A stretch of DNA of 64,000 bases from CAWATZ01 sp963784995. Lineage in GTDB: Bacteria; Planctomycetota; Planctomycetia; Gemmatales; Gemmataceae. Under the pieces are notes generated by a model. It ran no database searches. It was not told where the DNA came from and saw only the letters and a program-made list of their open reading frames with translations. Positions 1-8,135 of the stretch are shown here, in pieces (position 1 is the stretch's first letter; each line of letters starts with the position of its first letter). A program made the position numbers and the translations under genes. The stretch lies in the NCBI GenBank assembly GCA_963784995.1, contig CAWATZ010000003.1:1984001-2048000 (forward strand), written 5' to 3'.

Positions 1-890
1 GTCGGCGGCCTGCTCGTTGCTGGGCAGGCCAGCAAGCATCTCCTGATCGGACGCCCAGGGTGTGCCGAGTTTCTCGAACAGGACCAGGTGATACAGGCCC
101 AGGTGGTCCAACCCAAGGTCGATGGCCTGGCGCAGGTCGTGCTTCATCTCTGCGAGTTGCTGCCCGGGCAGGTTGAAGAGCAAGTCCGCCGAGATCGTCA
201 AGCCGAAGGAATGAGCCAGATCGACGACCTGGCGGAAGACCGACGCCGTGCCGAAAGCCAGCCGGCCCATTTTGCGCAGCCAGCTCTCAGAGAACGACTG
301 GATGCCCATGCTGATCCGGTAATGACGGGCCGGAAGATTTTCTCCCATGATCTCGAGCAGGCGCGGTTTCTTCAGAAACTGGGCTGGTACGCCTTCCAGG
401 GTGACCTCGGCAGCCGAGAAGTCAAAGGCGCTGGCCAGGTCTTTGCAGAGGGTTTGGAATGGTTTGGGAGCGGTCAAGTTGGCGGTGCCGCCGCCGAAGT
501 AAAGACCCTTGACTGGTGGATCAAATCCGAGCATGACCTGGATGGAGCGGGCATAGATCTCCTTCGTGACAGCGCAGAACGACTTCCTCGGTCTTTGCGC
601 ATGTTGCCGGGTTCGTGCGGAAAGGTGCAGAACCCGCAACCAGTCACGGCCGGGTTACAGAAGGGGTGCGGCAGCACGCCGATCAGCAGCTCCCGTTTCG
701 TTTTGGGGTCAAAGAGCAGGTCGAGTTCCGGCTCGACTTCCTTGGCGGAGCGCATTGCAGCCGCCTGGGGATAGCCATGCAGCAGGCGGTGCCGTTGCGG
801 CCTGTTCATCCGGTACTGCAATTCCTCAGCGGCGGTTCGACCGATGACAGGGTTCTGCTCGCTGGAAGGAACTTGACCGAGCGGCAACAT
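1..890 (-). CDS. Radical SAM protein, HemN/HemW-like (partial, frameshifted)
   Basis: The gene runs off the left edge of the window. The N-terminal part carries a cluster motif FCNPAVTGCGFC (CxxxxxxCxxC-like spacing) followed by FPHE, and the downstream part carries LYFGGGTANL and a later SMGIQSF segment, the order found in coproporphyrinogen-oxidase-like radical SAM enzymes. These enzymes bind a 4Fe-4S cluster and SAM. The two halves are in different reading frames; the break lies at about 565-610, between HEPGNM and YARSIQVMLGF. The start at 890 is 21 bp after the E2 stop; 809 is an alternative start. Last gene of the dehydrogenase operon. Whether it acts on haem precursors or another substrate cannot be told from sequence. 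Confidence 0.7.
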
Positions 891-911
891 GGGTGCTTCC
901 TCGCTGAGGCG

Positions 912-2178
912 CTAACGACCCGCCGGCTCACTCACCAGCATCGCCGCCGGGTTCTGCATCTGCTTGACGATGACGTTGGTGAACGCCGCCCCGACGGCCC
1001 CATCGACGACGCGATGATCGAACGACAGCGACAGGTAGATCAGGTGAGCCGGCCGGACGTTGTCGTGCTCGTCGAAGACGGGCCGCTTGACGATCTTGCC
1101 CAGGCCGAGGATGCCGACCTCGGGATGGTTGATCACTGGAGCGGAGAACAGCCCGCCCAGGTTGCCGACGTTGGTGATGGTGAACGTACTGCCCTTGAGT
1201 TCCTCGCGCCTGGACTTGCCCAGCCGGGCGTCGCCGCTGAGCCGCTCGATGTCGCGGGCAATCGTTGCCAGGTCCTTTCTGTCCGCGTCGTGGATCACCG
1301 GCACCATCAGACCGGCCGGCGTGGCGACGGCAATGCCGACGTTGTAGCGATCGTGCAGGACGATCTCGCCGCTGGATTCCTCCAGCGTGGCGTTGACGAT
1401 CGGCACTTCCTTGAGCGCAGCAACCACCGCCTTGACGAAGAACGGCAGGTAGGTGAGCTTGACGCCCAGGCGCGCGAACGGCTCGCGCAGGCTCTCGCGC
1501 AGCTTGACCAGGTCGGTTACCTCGCACTCCTCGACGTAGGTGTAATGCGGGATGGTGCGTTTGGCGAGGACCATGTGCTCGGCGATGGCCCGGCGCATGC
1601 CCACCAGCTTGATGCGCGTCCCGGGCTTGCCATAATCGGGCCTGGTTGCCGGGAGCTGTCTCGAATCCAGGAGCGTTCCCGGCCGGCTGGCCAGCGCTCG
1701 CTGTAAGTGGGTGCTGACGTCCTCCAGGAGGATTCGGCCTTCGGGCCCGGTCCCCTGCACGCCGGACAGGTCGATGTTGAGCTTGCGGGCCAGATGGCGG
1801 ACCGAGGGAGCGGCCTTGATCGGCAGCCGGCCCAGCGAGGCGTGATGCGCGGTCGGTCCATTGCGGTGGCGCGGCAAGGGTCCGGCGATGGAGGAAACTG
1901 CCGCTGGGACTGCGGCCGCAGTTGCAGCCGGCACCGCGGCGGGCTGATCGGCGGTCGCATACGAGAGGATCACGTCGCCGACCTTGATGCGCGTGCCGGG
2001 CTCGGCGCAGAGACGTGATGGTTCCCGAGAACGGCGCGGGGATTTCCATGGTCGCCTTGTCGGTCAGCACCTCCAGCAGGTTCTGGCCGCTCTTGACCGT
2101 GTCGCCGACCTTGACCAGCCAGCCGACCACCTCAGCCTCGTAAACGCCTTCGCCGATTTCCGGTAATGCGAAGTCCAT
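912..2178 (-). CDS. 2-oxoacid dehydrogenase E2 (dihydrolipoamide acyltransferase), frameshifted
   Basis: Acyl-transfer core of a pyruvate or branched-chain 2-oxoacid dehydrogenase complex. Domains in order: lipoyl domain (LPEIGEGVYEAEVVGW, with the DKA lipoyl-lysine motif near residue 45), an Ala/Pro linker, a peripheral subunit-binding domain (VRHLARKLNIDLSGVQGTG), and the catalytic domain ending in SFDHRVVDGA, the HxxxDG active-site motif. The frame breaks near 2015: a missing base separates FSGTITSL from the continuation CAEPGTRIKVGDVILSYA. Start at 2178 is the first Met of the lipoyl domain. Cotranscribed with E1 beta and E1 alpha. The substrate cannot be fixed from sequence; no E3 is in the window. 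Confidence 0.88.
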
Positions 2179-2190
2179 GACCCGGCTCCT

Positions 2191-2277
2191 CTTGTTAGCC
2201 GCGACGCGCAGCGGAGCGCGGGGTGCCTCCGCTTGGTAGGGCCTGGCCGCGCTCCGCTGCGCGTCGCGGCTAACAAG
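2191..2277. repeat. Perfect 31-bp inverted repeat between E1 beta and E2
   Basis: Left arm 2191-2221 and right arm 2247-2277 are exact reverse complements, 25-bp loop. The element fills nearly the whole 101-bp gap between the two genes. The arm begins with GTTAGCCGCGACGCG, shared with the element at 16704-16806, so the two form one family. Confidence 0.9.
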
Positions 2278-2279
2278 GA

Positions 2280-3338
2280 TCACGCCGCCTCCGCCGCGAC
2301 CGTTTCCAGCGCCGCCCGGATGGCGGGCAGCTGCGGCACCGTGTTCTGTTCGTAGACCTGGTTCAAACCGATCCCCGGAACGTGCTGGCCCGCCAGCAAG
2401 CGCGGCTTGACGAGCAGGTCGTAGAAGTGCTCGTCGATTACCCGCCGCAGCAGGTGCTCGCCGAAGTTGGTCACCTCGGTGTCCTCGTTGACGACCACCA
2501 CCCGCCCCGTCCGGGCGACGCTGCCGCTGATCATCTTCCAGTCGTAGGGAAAGATGCTCCGCAGGTCAATCACGTCAAACGAGAAGCCCTTGCTGCTCCG
2601 CAACTCGTCGGCCGCCTGGACGCACAGGGGCAAGGTCCGGCCATAGCTGATCACCGTGCAATGCTCGCCCTCGCGCAGCAGCGCGGCCTGGCCGATGGGC
2701 ACGAAGTACTCCTGCACGTCCGGCCAGCGCGGCTCCCAGTTGCTGCGGTCGCCGACCGGGGCGTCGATCGCTTGCCGCAGCTCGTCCTCGCTCTCCGGCT
2801 CGCCGGGGATCTTCCTGTCGCCGCGGATGCGCAGGAGCGCCTTGGGCAGCAGCACCAGCACCGGGTTGGGATCGATGATGGCCGAGAGCATCAGCCCGTA
2901 AGCGTCCAGGGCGTTGCTGGGCATGACGATCTTCCAGCCGGCCAGCCGGCTGGCCCAGCTCTCGAACGAGTGCGAGTGGTACAGGCTGCCACGGATGCCC
3001 GAGCCGCTGGGCGTCATGACCACCATCGGCAGCGGATAATTGCCGGCCCCAGCCCAGTATTGATTGCCGGCGACCTTGAGCAGGTCGATGGTGTTGAAGC
3101 CGTAATCGCAGAACTGGATCTCGGCCACCGGCCGGCCGCCGGCGTAGGCGATGCCCATTGCCATGCCGATGATGCCGCGCTCGTCCAGGGGCGAGTTCCA
3201 GGCCGTTTTCAGGCCCTGCGTGGCTGTGAAGACGCCGCCGAGCGGAGGCCCGACGTCCTCGCCGAAGACGTCGGTCACGCCCAGGTGGGTTTCACCGTAG
3301 TGCAGGGCCAGGCGAACTGCTTGGACCAGTGTGGCCAT
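2280..3338 (-). CDS. 2-oxoacid dehydrogenase E1 component, beta subunit
   Basis: 352 residues, the usual length for an E1 beta subunit of a heterotetrameric pyruvate or branched-chain 2-oxoacid dehydrogenase, which decarboxylates the 2-oxoacid on thiamine diphosphate and acylates the E2 lipoyl group. It shows the transketolase pyrimidine-binding region (DVFGEDVG, then NSPLDERGIIGMAMGIA and EIQFCDYGFN) and a C-terminal transketolase domain (VIDLRSIFPYDW, VVVNEDTEVTNFGEH). The Met at 3338 fits the family start. E1 alpha lies 68 bp upstream and E2 follows across a palindrome. The product is intact. Confidence 0.92.
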   Translation of the reverse strand: MATLVQAVRLALHYGETHLGVTDVFGEDVGPPLGGVFTATQGLKTAWNSPLDERGIIGMAMGIAYAGGRPVAEIQFCDYGFNTIDLLKVAGNQYWAGAGNYPLPMVVMTPSGSGIRGSLYHSHSFESWASRLAGWKIVMPSNALDAYGLMLSAIIDPNPVLVLLPKALLRIRGDRKIPGEPESEDELRQAIDAPVGDRSNWEPRWPDVQEYFVPIGQAALLREGEHCTVISYGRTLPLCVQAADELRSSKGFSFDVIDLRSIFPYDWKMISGSVARTGRVVVVNEDTEVTNFGEHLLRRVIDEHFYDLLVKPRLLAGQHVPGIGLNQVYEQNTVPQLPAIRAALETVAAEAA

Positions 3339-3406
3339 CAAACGCCTCCTCAGTTCCCGTGGGTGCGCTGCGCGACCCACGGGATAACGGACGGGACGAC
3401 GAGCCC

Positions 3407-4483
3407 TCACGGCAATCCGGTGTAATCCTCGGGATAAACCACGTCCACCGGGCTGGGGGCGTAGGTGTACTTCACCACGTCGGCCGGCGTCGGCATCGGT
3501 TCGCGCAGCACCTGTTCCAGGTCGGCCTCGACCTCCGCCTGGGCCTCCTCGTGGACCTGCTTGAGCGTCTCCAACTCCACCACGCCGGACTTGAGCAAGC
3601 GCTGCTCGAAGGCCCGCACCGGATCGGGCTCGTCGGGAACACGCAGAGCGCCGCTGGAGGACGAATGGCCGTACAGTCGGGAAACCTGCGCCTCGAGCAT
3701 GAAGGGCCGGCGCTCCCAGCGGACGTACTTCATGGCCCGGGCGATGGCGTGCCAGGAGGCGATCGGGTCGTTGCCGTCCACCACCTCGCCGGGGATGCCG
3801 AACGCCTTGCCCCGGTCGATGATCTGCTTCTCGCCATGCTGGCTGCAGGCCGGGGTCGAGATGCCGTAACCGTTGTTGGTGACGACGATCAGCACCGGCA
3901 GCTCGTTGCCCGGCCGGGTGCTCCAGACCATGCAGGAAGCAAAGTCGCCCTCGGCGGTGCCGGCTTCGCCGCCGGTGACGATGGTGATGGCATCGCTGCC
4001 GTGGCGTTTTTGTACCAGGGCGGTGCCGGGAGCCATGACGTACTGCACCTCGATGACCGAACTGATGGGCAGGACGTTCCACTCCCGGGCGGCGAAATGG
4101 CCGGAGAAGTTCCGCCCCAGGGAGTGAGTGTCGGTGGCGGTCATGGCCATTTGCCGCAGCCCGTGAATGAGCGGCATGCCCATCGCCACCAGCGTGGCAC
4201 TGTTGCGGTAGTGCAGGTGGAGGTAATCGTAAGCGGGACCGGAGCCTTTCTTGACTTGCAGACCCAGGCAGATGTTGAAGGCTTCCTCACCGGGCCCGCC
4301 GATCCAGAAATAGCCCTGGCCCGACTTGCTCATCTTGATCATCCGCTCTTCCATGACCCGGGCACGGACCATGAGGCGGTGGATTTGCAGACATCGCTCG
4401 GCCGGGAGGGATTCCCGACCGCTATAAACATCCCCGGAAAGCAGCTCGACACCGGTGCTCTCAAGGGTGTGTTCGCTCGGCAT
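3407..4483 (-). CDS. 2-oxoacid dehydrogenase E1 component, alpha subunit
   Basis: 358 residues from the Met at 4483, chosen because family similarity starts just after it; an upstream in-frame start at 4597 would add unrelated residues. It carries the thiamine diphosphate-binding region GGEAGTAEGDF followed about 25 residues later by TNNGYGIS, and the phosphorylation-loop-like SRLYGHSSSSGA. First gene of the operon E1 alpha, E1 beta, E2, radical SAM. It pairs with E1 beta in the cytoplasmic complex. The GxG in place of the usual GDG at the start of the cofactor motif is a mild deviation. Confidence 0.92.
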   Translation of the reverse strand: MPSEHTLESTGVELLSGDVYSGRESLPAERCLQIHRLMVRARVMEERMIKMSKSGQGYFWIGGPGEEAFNICLGLQVKKGSGPAYDYLHLHYRNSATLVAMGMPLIHGLRQMAMTATDTHSLGRNFSGHFAAREWNVLPISSVIEVQYVMAPGTALVQKRHGSDAITIVTGGEAGTAEGDFASCMVWSTRPGNELPVLIVVTNNGYGISTPACSQHGEKQIIDRGKAFGIPGEVVDGNDPIASWHAIARAMKYVRWERRPFMLEAQVSRLYGHSSSSGALRVPDEPDPVRAFEQRLLKSGVVELETLKQVHEEAQAEVEADLEQVLREPMPTPADVVKYTYAPSPVDVVYPEDYTGLP

Positions 4484-4925
4484 GACACGTCCTCCTCGGA
4501 CTGCTGTCGAATGGGCCCGCCGCTGCCTGGACGGGCGGTGTCGTGTCATCTGTCGGACGCCAGGGGAGCGTCCAATAGACCGATCGCAACGGGCCATCCA
4601 TGCCGGGGAGGGTTCAATAGGTGCATTCTACCTTGTCCTCCCGTGCGAGGTACAGACGAACTGACCCGAGGCCCGTCAGACGTATCGGTTCGCAGTCGTT
4701 CATCTCGCCTCCTTTTCCTGCAAAACAGGTTCTCCCGCCAGGCCGGACGACCCGGTTTTACAGCCCTGTGAAAGCAGGGCGGCTCCTGCGGTTGGGTCTC
4801 CCATTGCCGGTCCGGCAAGAAGTCGCTCTATTTCGATTGTACGCCGGGAATCGGCAAAGAGGAGTCCGGGGAGCAGGAGGATTTCAGCGGATTGGCCGGC
4901 ATCCGCTCCTCGCTACAATAACGGC
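4484..4925. other. Divergent intergenic region, no gene seen
   Basis: 442 bp between the dehydrogenase operon and thiO, which point away from each other, so promoters for both should lie here. TACAAT at 4914-4919 lies too close to the thiO start to be read confidently as a -10 box. No convincing small gene or long palindrome. Confidence 0.5.
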
Positions 4926-6047
4926 ATGGCAAAGCATCCGGACGTCCTGATCGTCGGCGGCGGCGTGATCGGTCTGACCGCCGCCCATTACCTGGCTGAG
5001 GCCGGCGTCACTGTCGCCGTGTACGATCGCACAGACCTGGGCCAGCAAGCCTCCTGGGCGGGGGCCGGCATCCTCACTCCCGCTGACCCGCAGCACGCGC
5101 AGTCGCCTGGCGATCCGCTGCGGGCCCTCAGCTACGGCGCTTATCCGGTCCTATCTCGGAAGTTGCGCGAAACCACTGGCATCGACAACGGCTACTTCGT
5201 CTGCGGCGGCATCGAGCTGATCGAGTCCGCCCCCTCACCCCCAACCCCTCTCCCCAGCGGGGAGAGGGGAGAAGAATCGGAATGGCGGAGCCCCGGCGAT
5301 GAGGCCGAGGAACTGGACCCCGCGGCGCTGCATCGGCTGCTTCCGGACCTGGCGCCGCGGTTCCAGCAGGCTTTCTTCCTCCCGCGGATCGCCCAGGTGC
5401 GCAACCCCTGGCACCTGCAAGCGCTGATTGCATCGTGCCAGAAACAGGGCGTACAGCTGGAACCGCACTGCCCGGTGCGCTTCCTGTGCCGGACCGGCAA
5501 CCGGATCGAGGCGGTCGAAACCGATCGCGGTCGCCGGCACGCGGGGCAGTTCCTGCTGGCGGCCGGGGCCTGGAGCGAGGAGTTGCTGCAGCCGCTGGGG
5601 TGGAAGCCGGGCATCCGGCCGGTGCGCGGCCAGATCGCCCTGCTCAACACCGGGGAGACGGGTGTCCGGCCGATGCTGCTCTGGGGCAAGCGCTACCTGG
5701 TGCCGCGGGGCGACGGCCGCATGCTGATCGGCTCCACCGAGGAGGACGCCGGCTTCGACGCTCAGCCCACGGCTGGGGGCATTACCGGTTTGCTGGAGAT
5801 GGCGACCACGCTGCTGCCCGCGCTGGGCAGCGCTCATCTGGAGAAGTGCTGGGCCGGCTTGCGGCCGGGGAGCCCGGATGGCTTGCCGTACCTGGGCCGG
5901 GTACCGGGGGTGGAGAACTTCCTGGTCGCTACCGGGCATTTCCGGGCGGGGCTGCAGCTCTCACCGGGAACGGGGCTGGTGCTGCGCGAACTGCTGCTGG
6001 GCCGACCGAGTCCGGTGCTGCTGGAGCCGTTCCGGCTGGAACGGTGA
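4926..6047 (+). CDS. thiO: Glycine oxidase ThiO (FAD-dependent amine oxidoreductase)
   Basis: 373 residues. The N-terminus VLIVGGGVIGLTAAHYLAEAG is the FAD-binding dinucleotide fold, followed by QQASWAGAGIL, typical of ThiO/DAO enzymes. The C-terminal part has GLRPGSPDGLPYLGRVPG and ATGHFRAGLQLSPGTG, the second FAD-contact region. ThiO oxidises glycine to the iminoglycine used in thiazole synthesis for thiamine. No other thi gene is in the window. An odd Pro-rich insert, PSPPTPLPSGERG, at about residues 102-117 is the translation of a palindromic repeat placed in frame. The reading frame is otherwise intact. Confidence 0.88.
   Translation: MAKHPDVLIVGGGVIGLTAAHYLAEAGVTVAVYDRTDLGQQASWAGAGILTPADPQHAQSPGDPLRALSYGAYPVLSRKLRETTGIDNGYFVCGGIELIESAPSPPTPLPSGERGEESEWRSPGDEAEELDPAALHRLLPDLAPRFQQAFFLPRIAQVRNPWHLQALIASCQKQGVQLEPHCPVRFLCRTGNRIEAVETDRGRRHAGQFLLAAGAWSEELLQPLGWKPGIRPVRGQIALLNTGETGVRPMLLWGKRYLVPRGDGRMLIGSTEEDAGFDAQPTAGGITGLLEMATTLLPALGSAHLEKCWAGLRPGSPDGLPYLGRVPGVENFLVATGHFRAGLQLSPGTGLVLRELLLGRPSPVLLEPFRLER
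5231..5270. repeat. Palindromic repeat inserted in frame within thiO
   Basis: The arms 5245-5255 and 5259-5269 are exact 11-bp reverse complements around a 3-base loop, preceded by a C-rich stretch. Translated, it gives PTPLPSGERG, which has no place in the ThiO fold. The rest of the enzyme is continuous across it. Confidence 0.8.
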
Positions 6048-6187
6048 GGGCTCGCTGTCAAAGGGAGCGCCAGCACTCGCATTCCGACGATTGTGCTGTT
6101 GCGGTACAATGATCCTGTAGGCTTGCCCCCAGCGGAGACAGGGACGTTTTCCCCTGGATGGAGCAAGTACAGAGGGCCACGAGGATC

Positions 6188-7993
6188 ATGGAAACGACAG
6201 CCATGCGCTCTCTGACCGGCCAGCTCGCCGAGGACCTGGCCTGGTTGGAACAGCATTGCCGGCAGCAACCCGAACACGTCCGCGCCGCCGCCCATCTCCG
6301 GCTGGCCGCCGCCCTGGTTCGCAACTGCATCGGCCCGTTCCTCGACGAGCAGCCCTCGACGCCGCTGCACATCGTCGTCGTCGGCGGGGCTGGGGCTGGC
6401 AAGAGTACCGTGGCCAACCTGCTCAGCGGCACGGCCACCGCGGCAGAGGCCAACGCCCAGGCCGGCTTTACCCGCCATCCCGTCGCCTACACTAGCGGCA
6501 ACGGTCCGCTCAACTGGACTGGACACTACAACTTCCTCGGGCCGCTCCGCCGGCTCGATCAGGCCGGGCCCTCCAGCCTCGATCAGGACGTGTACCAGGT
6601 CCGCCGGATTCCCGCCGACCCGATGGCGTTCGATCTGCTCAAGGATTTCGTCGTCTGGGACTGCCCCGACATGACCACCTGGGCGGCCAGCGGTTACGTC
6701 AATCGGCTGATCGAGGTGGCCAGCCTCGCCGACGTGATCGTCTACGTCGCCTCCGACGAACGCTACAACGACGAGGTCCCGACGCAGTTTTTGCACCTGC
6801 TGCTGGAGGCGGGCAAGCCGGTCGTCGTCTGCCTGACCAAGATGCGCGAGGCCGACGCTCCGGCCCTGGCCGGACACTTCCAGCAGGAAGTCGTCAGCCG
6901 GATGCCGCGCGGCGTGGTCGGCGTGCTGGCCCTGCCCTTCCTGACGCCCAGCCAGCTCCTCGACACCTCGACCCTGCTGGCCCGTTACCGGATTCCGCTG
7001 CTCAACCAGGTCGCGGTGCTGGGCGCCAACGTCCAGGCGGCCCGCCGGCGCACGGTGCTGGGGGCCAATCACTTCCTGGTCCACGTCCACGAGCGCTTGC
7101 TGGCCGTGGCCCGCAATGACCTGGCCGCCCTGGAAAGCTGGCAGGCCCTGGTGCGGACCGGGCAGGCGGAATTTGACGCTCGCTACCAGCGCGAGTACCT
7201 GACCAGCGAGAAGTTCCACGGCTTCGACGAGGCCTTGATCCGGCTGATGGAGCTGCTGGAGCTGCCTGGCGTCGGCAAGGTGGTGAGCGGAACGCTGCAC
7301 GTACTGCGGACGCCGTTCCGGCTGATCTCCAGCTGGGTGTCGAAGGCGGTCACGCGACCCGAGGCGGCCATCCGGCCGGAGACCGCCGTGCTGGAGGACG
7401 GCTTTCACGGCTGGCTCGACCAGCTGCGCAAGGAGTCGGCCCATCGCCAGGGCACGCATCCGCTGTGGAATCACATTGCCCAGGGTTTCCAGGGCGGCGG
7501 CCTGGCGGACCTGATGCGCGAGCGTTTCCAGCAGGGGCTCAAGGCGTTCCACGCCGGCCAGGCCGACGAGACGGATCGCACGGCACGGGCCATCTACGAG
7601 GAACTGGAGAAGAAGCCGGTGGTGCTGAACAGCATGCGGGGGGCCAAGTTCGCCCTGGACGTGGGAGCCATCGGCGCCACGGCCATCGGCGTGGCCCTGG
7701 CCGGCCACCCGGTGCTGGACGTGGTGATGGTCCCACTGGTAGCCTGGATCACGCACAAGCTCGTGGAATTGATGGGCCAGGAATACGTGAACAACCAGCG
7801 CGAGGAAACCCGGAATCGCTTGCAATTGCTGGTGGTGCAATCGCTGTCGGCGCCGCTGGCGGAGTGGCTGGCGCAGTGGCCCTCGACCGGCGGCTCCTCG
7901 TTCGAGCGGCTGCAGCTGGCCCTGCGCCGCATCCCCGCCGCGGTGCAGCAGGTGGATGGGCTGCTGCGAGCGCGAGCGGCGGCGGGGAGGTGA
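6188..7993 (+). CDS. Dynamin-like / large P-loop GTPase (first of a pair)
   Basis: About 601 residues from the ATG at 6188, which has GAGG four bases upstream; 6158 and 6203 are alternatives. Walker A is VVVGGAGAGKSTVANLL near residue 70, a G3-like WDCPDM follows (DCPD for DxxG), and LTKMRE stands at the G4 position. The C-terminal region has a Gly/Ala-rich hydrophobic stretch (ALDVGAIGATAIGVALAGHP) that could insert into a membrane. The protein is probably a membrane-associated GTPase. A second GTPase gene with the same design follows after 142 bp. No specific function is recognised. Confidence 0.75.
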   Translation: METTAMRSLTGQLAEDLAWLEQHCRQQPEHVRAAAHLRLAAALVRNCIGPFLDEQPSTPLHIVVVGGAGAGKSTVANLLSGTATAAEANAQAGFTRHPVAYTSGNGPLNWTGHYNFLGPLRRLDQAGPSSLDQDVYQVRRIPADPMAFDLLKDFVVWDCPDMTTWAASGYVNRLIEVASLADVIVYVASDERYNDEVPTQFLHLLLEAGKPVVVCLTKMREADAPALAGHFQQEVVSRMPRGVVGVLALPFLTPSQLLDTSTLLARYRIPLLNQVAVLGANVQAARRRTVLGANHFLVHVHERLLAVARNDLAALESWQALVRTGQAEFDARYQREYLTSEKFHGFDEALIRLMELLELPGVGKVVSGTLHVLRTPFRLISSWVSKAVTRPEAAIRPETAVLEDGFHGWLDQLRKESAHRQGTHPLWNHIAQGFQGGGLADLMRERFQQGLKAFHAGQADETDRTARAIYEELEKKPVVLNSMRGAKFALDVGAIGATAIGVALAGHPVLDVVMVPLVAWITHKLVELMGQEYVNNQREETRNRLQLLVVQSLSAPLAEWLAQWPSTGGSSFERLQLALRRIPAAVQQVDGLLRARAAAGR

Positions 7994-8009
7994 TTTTGGA
8001 ACGAGCGTA

Positions 8010-8110
8010 CCTGGGGCGTTGCCCCAGGCTATCGTGTTGCGCCCCTTCGGGGCGAAGCGATTTTCCGCCCCGAAGGGGCCGAACATGATAGCCTGGGGCA
8101 ACGCCCCAGG
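8010..8110. repeat. Palindromic element (family C, copy 1)
   Basis: Outer arms 8010-8032 and 8088-8110 are exact 23-bp reverse complements and each is itself a hairpin (CCTGGGGC/GCCCCAGG). Inside lies a second pair around GCCCCTTCGGGGC. Related copies lie at 25381-25478 and 25496-25594. Confidence 0.9.
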
Positions 8111-8135
8111 TGTTGCGAACCCACGAGCAACCGTC

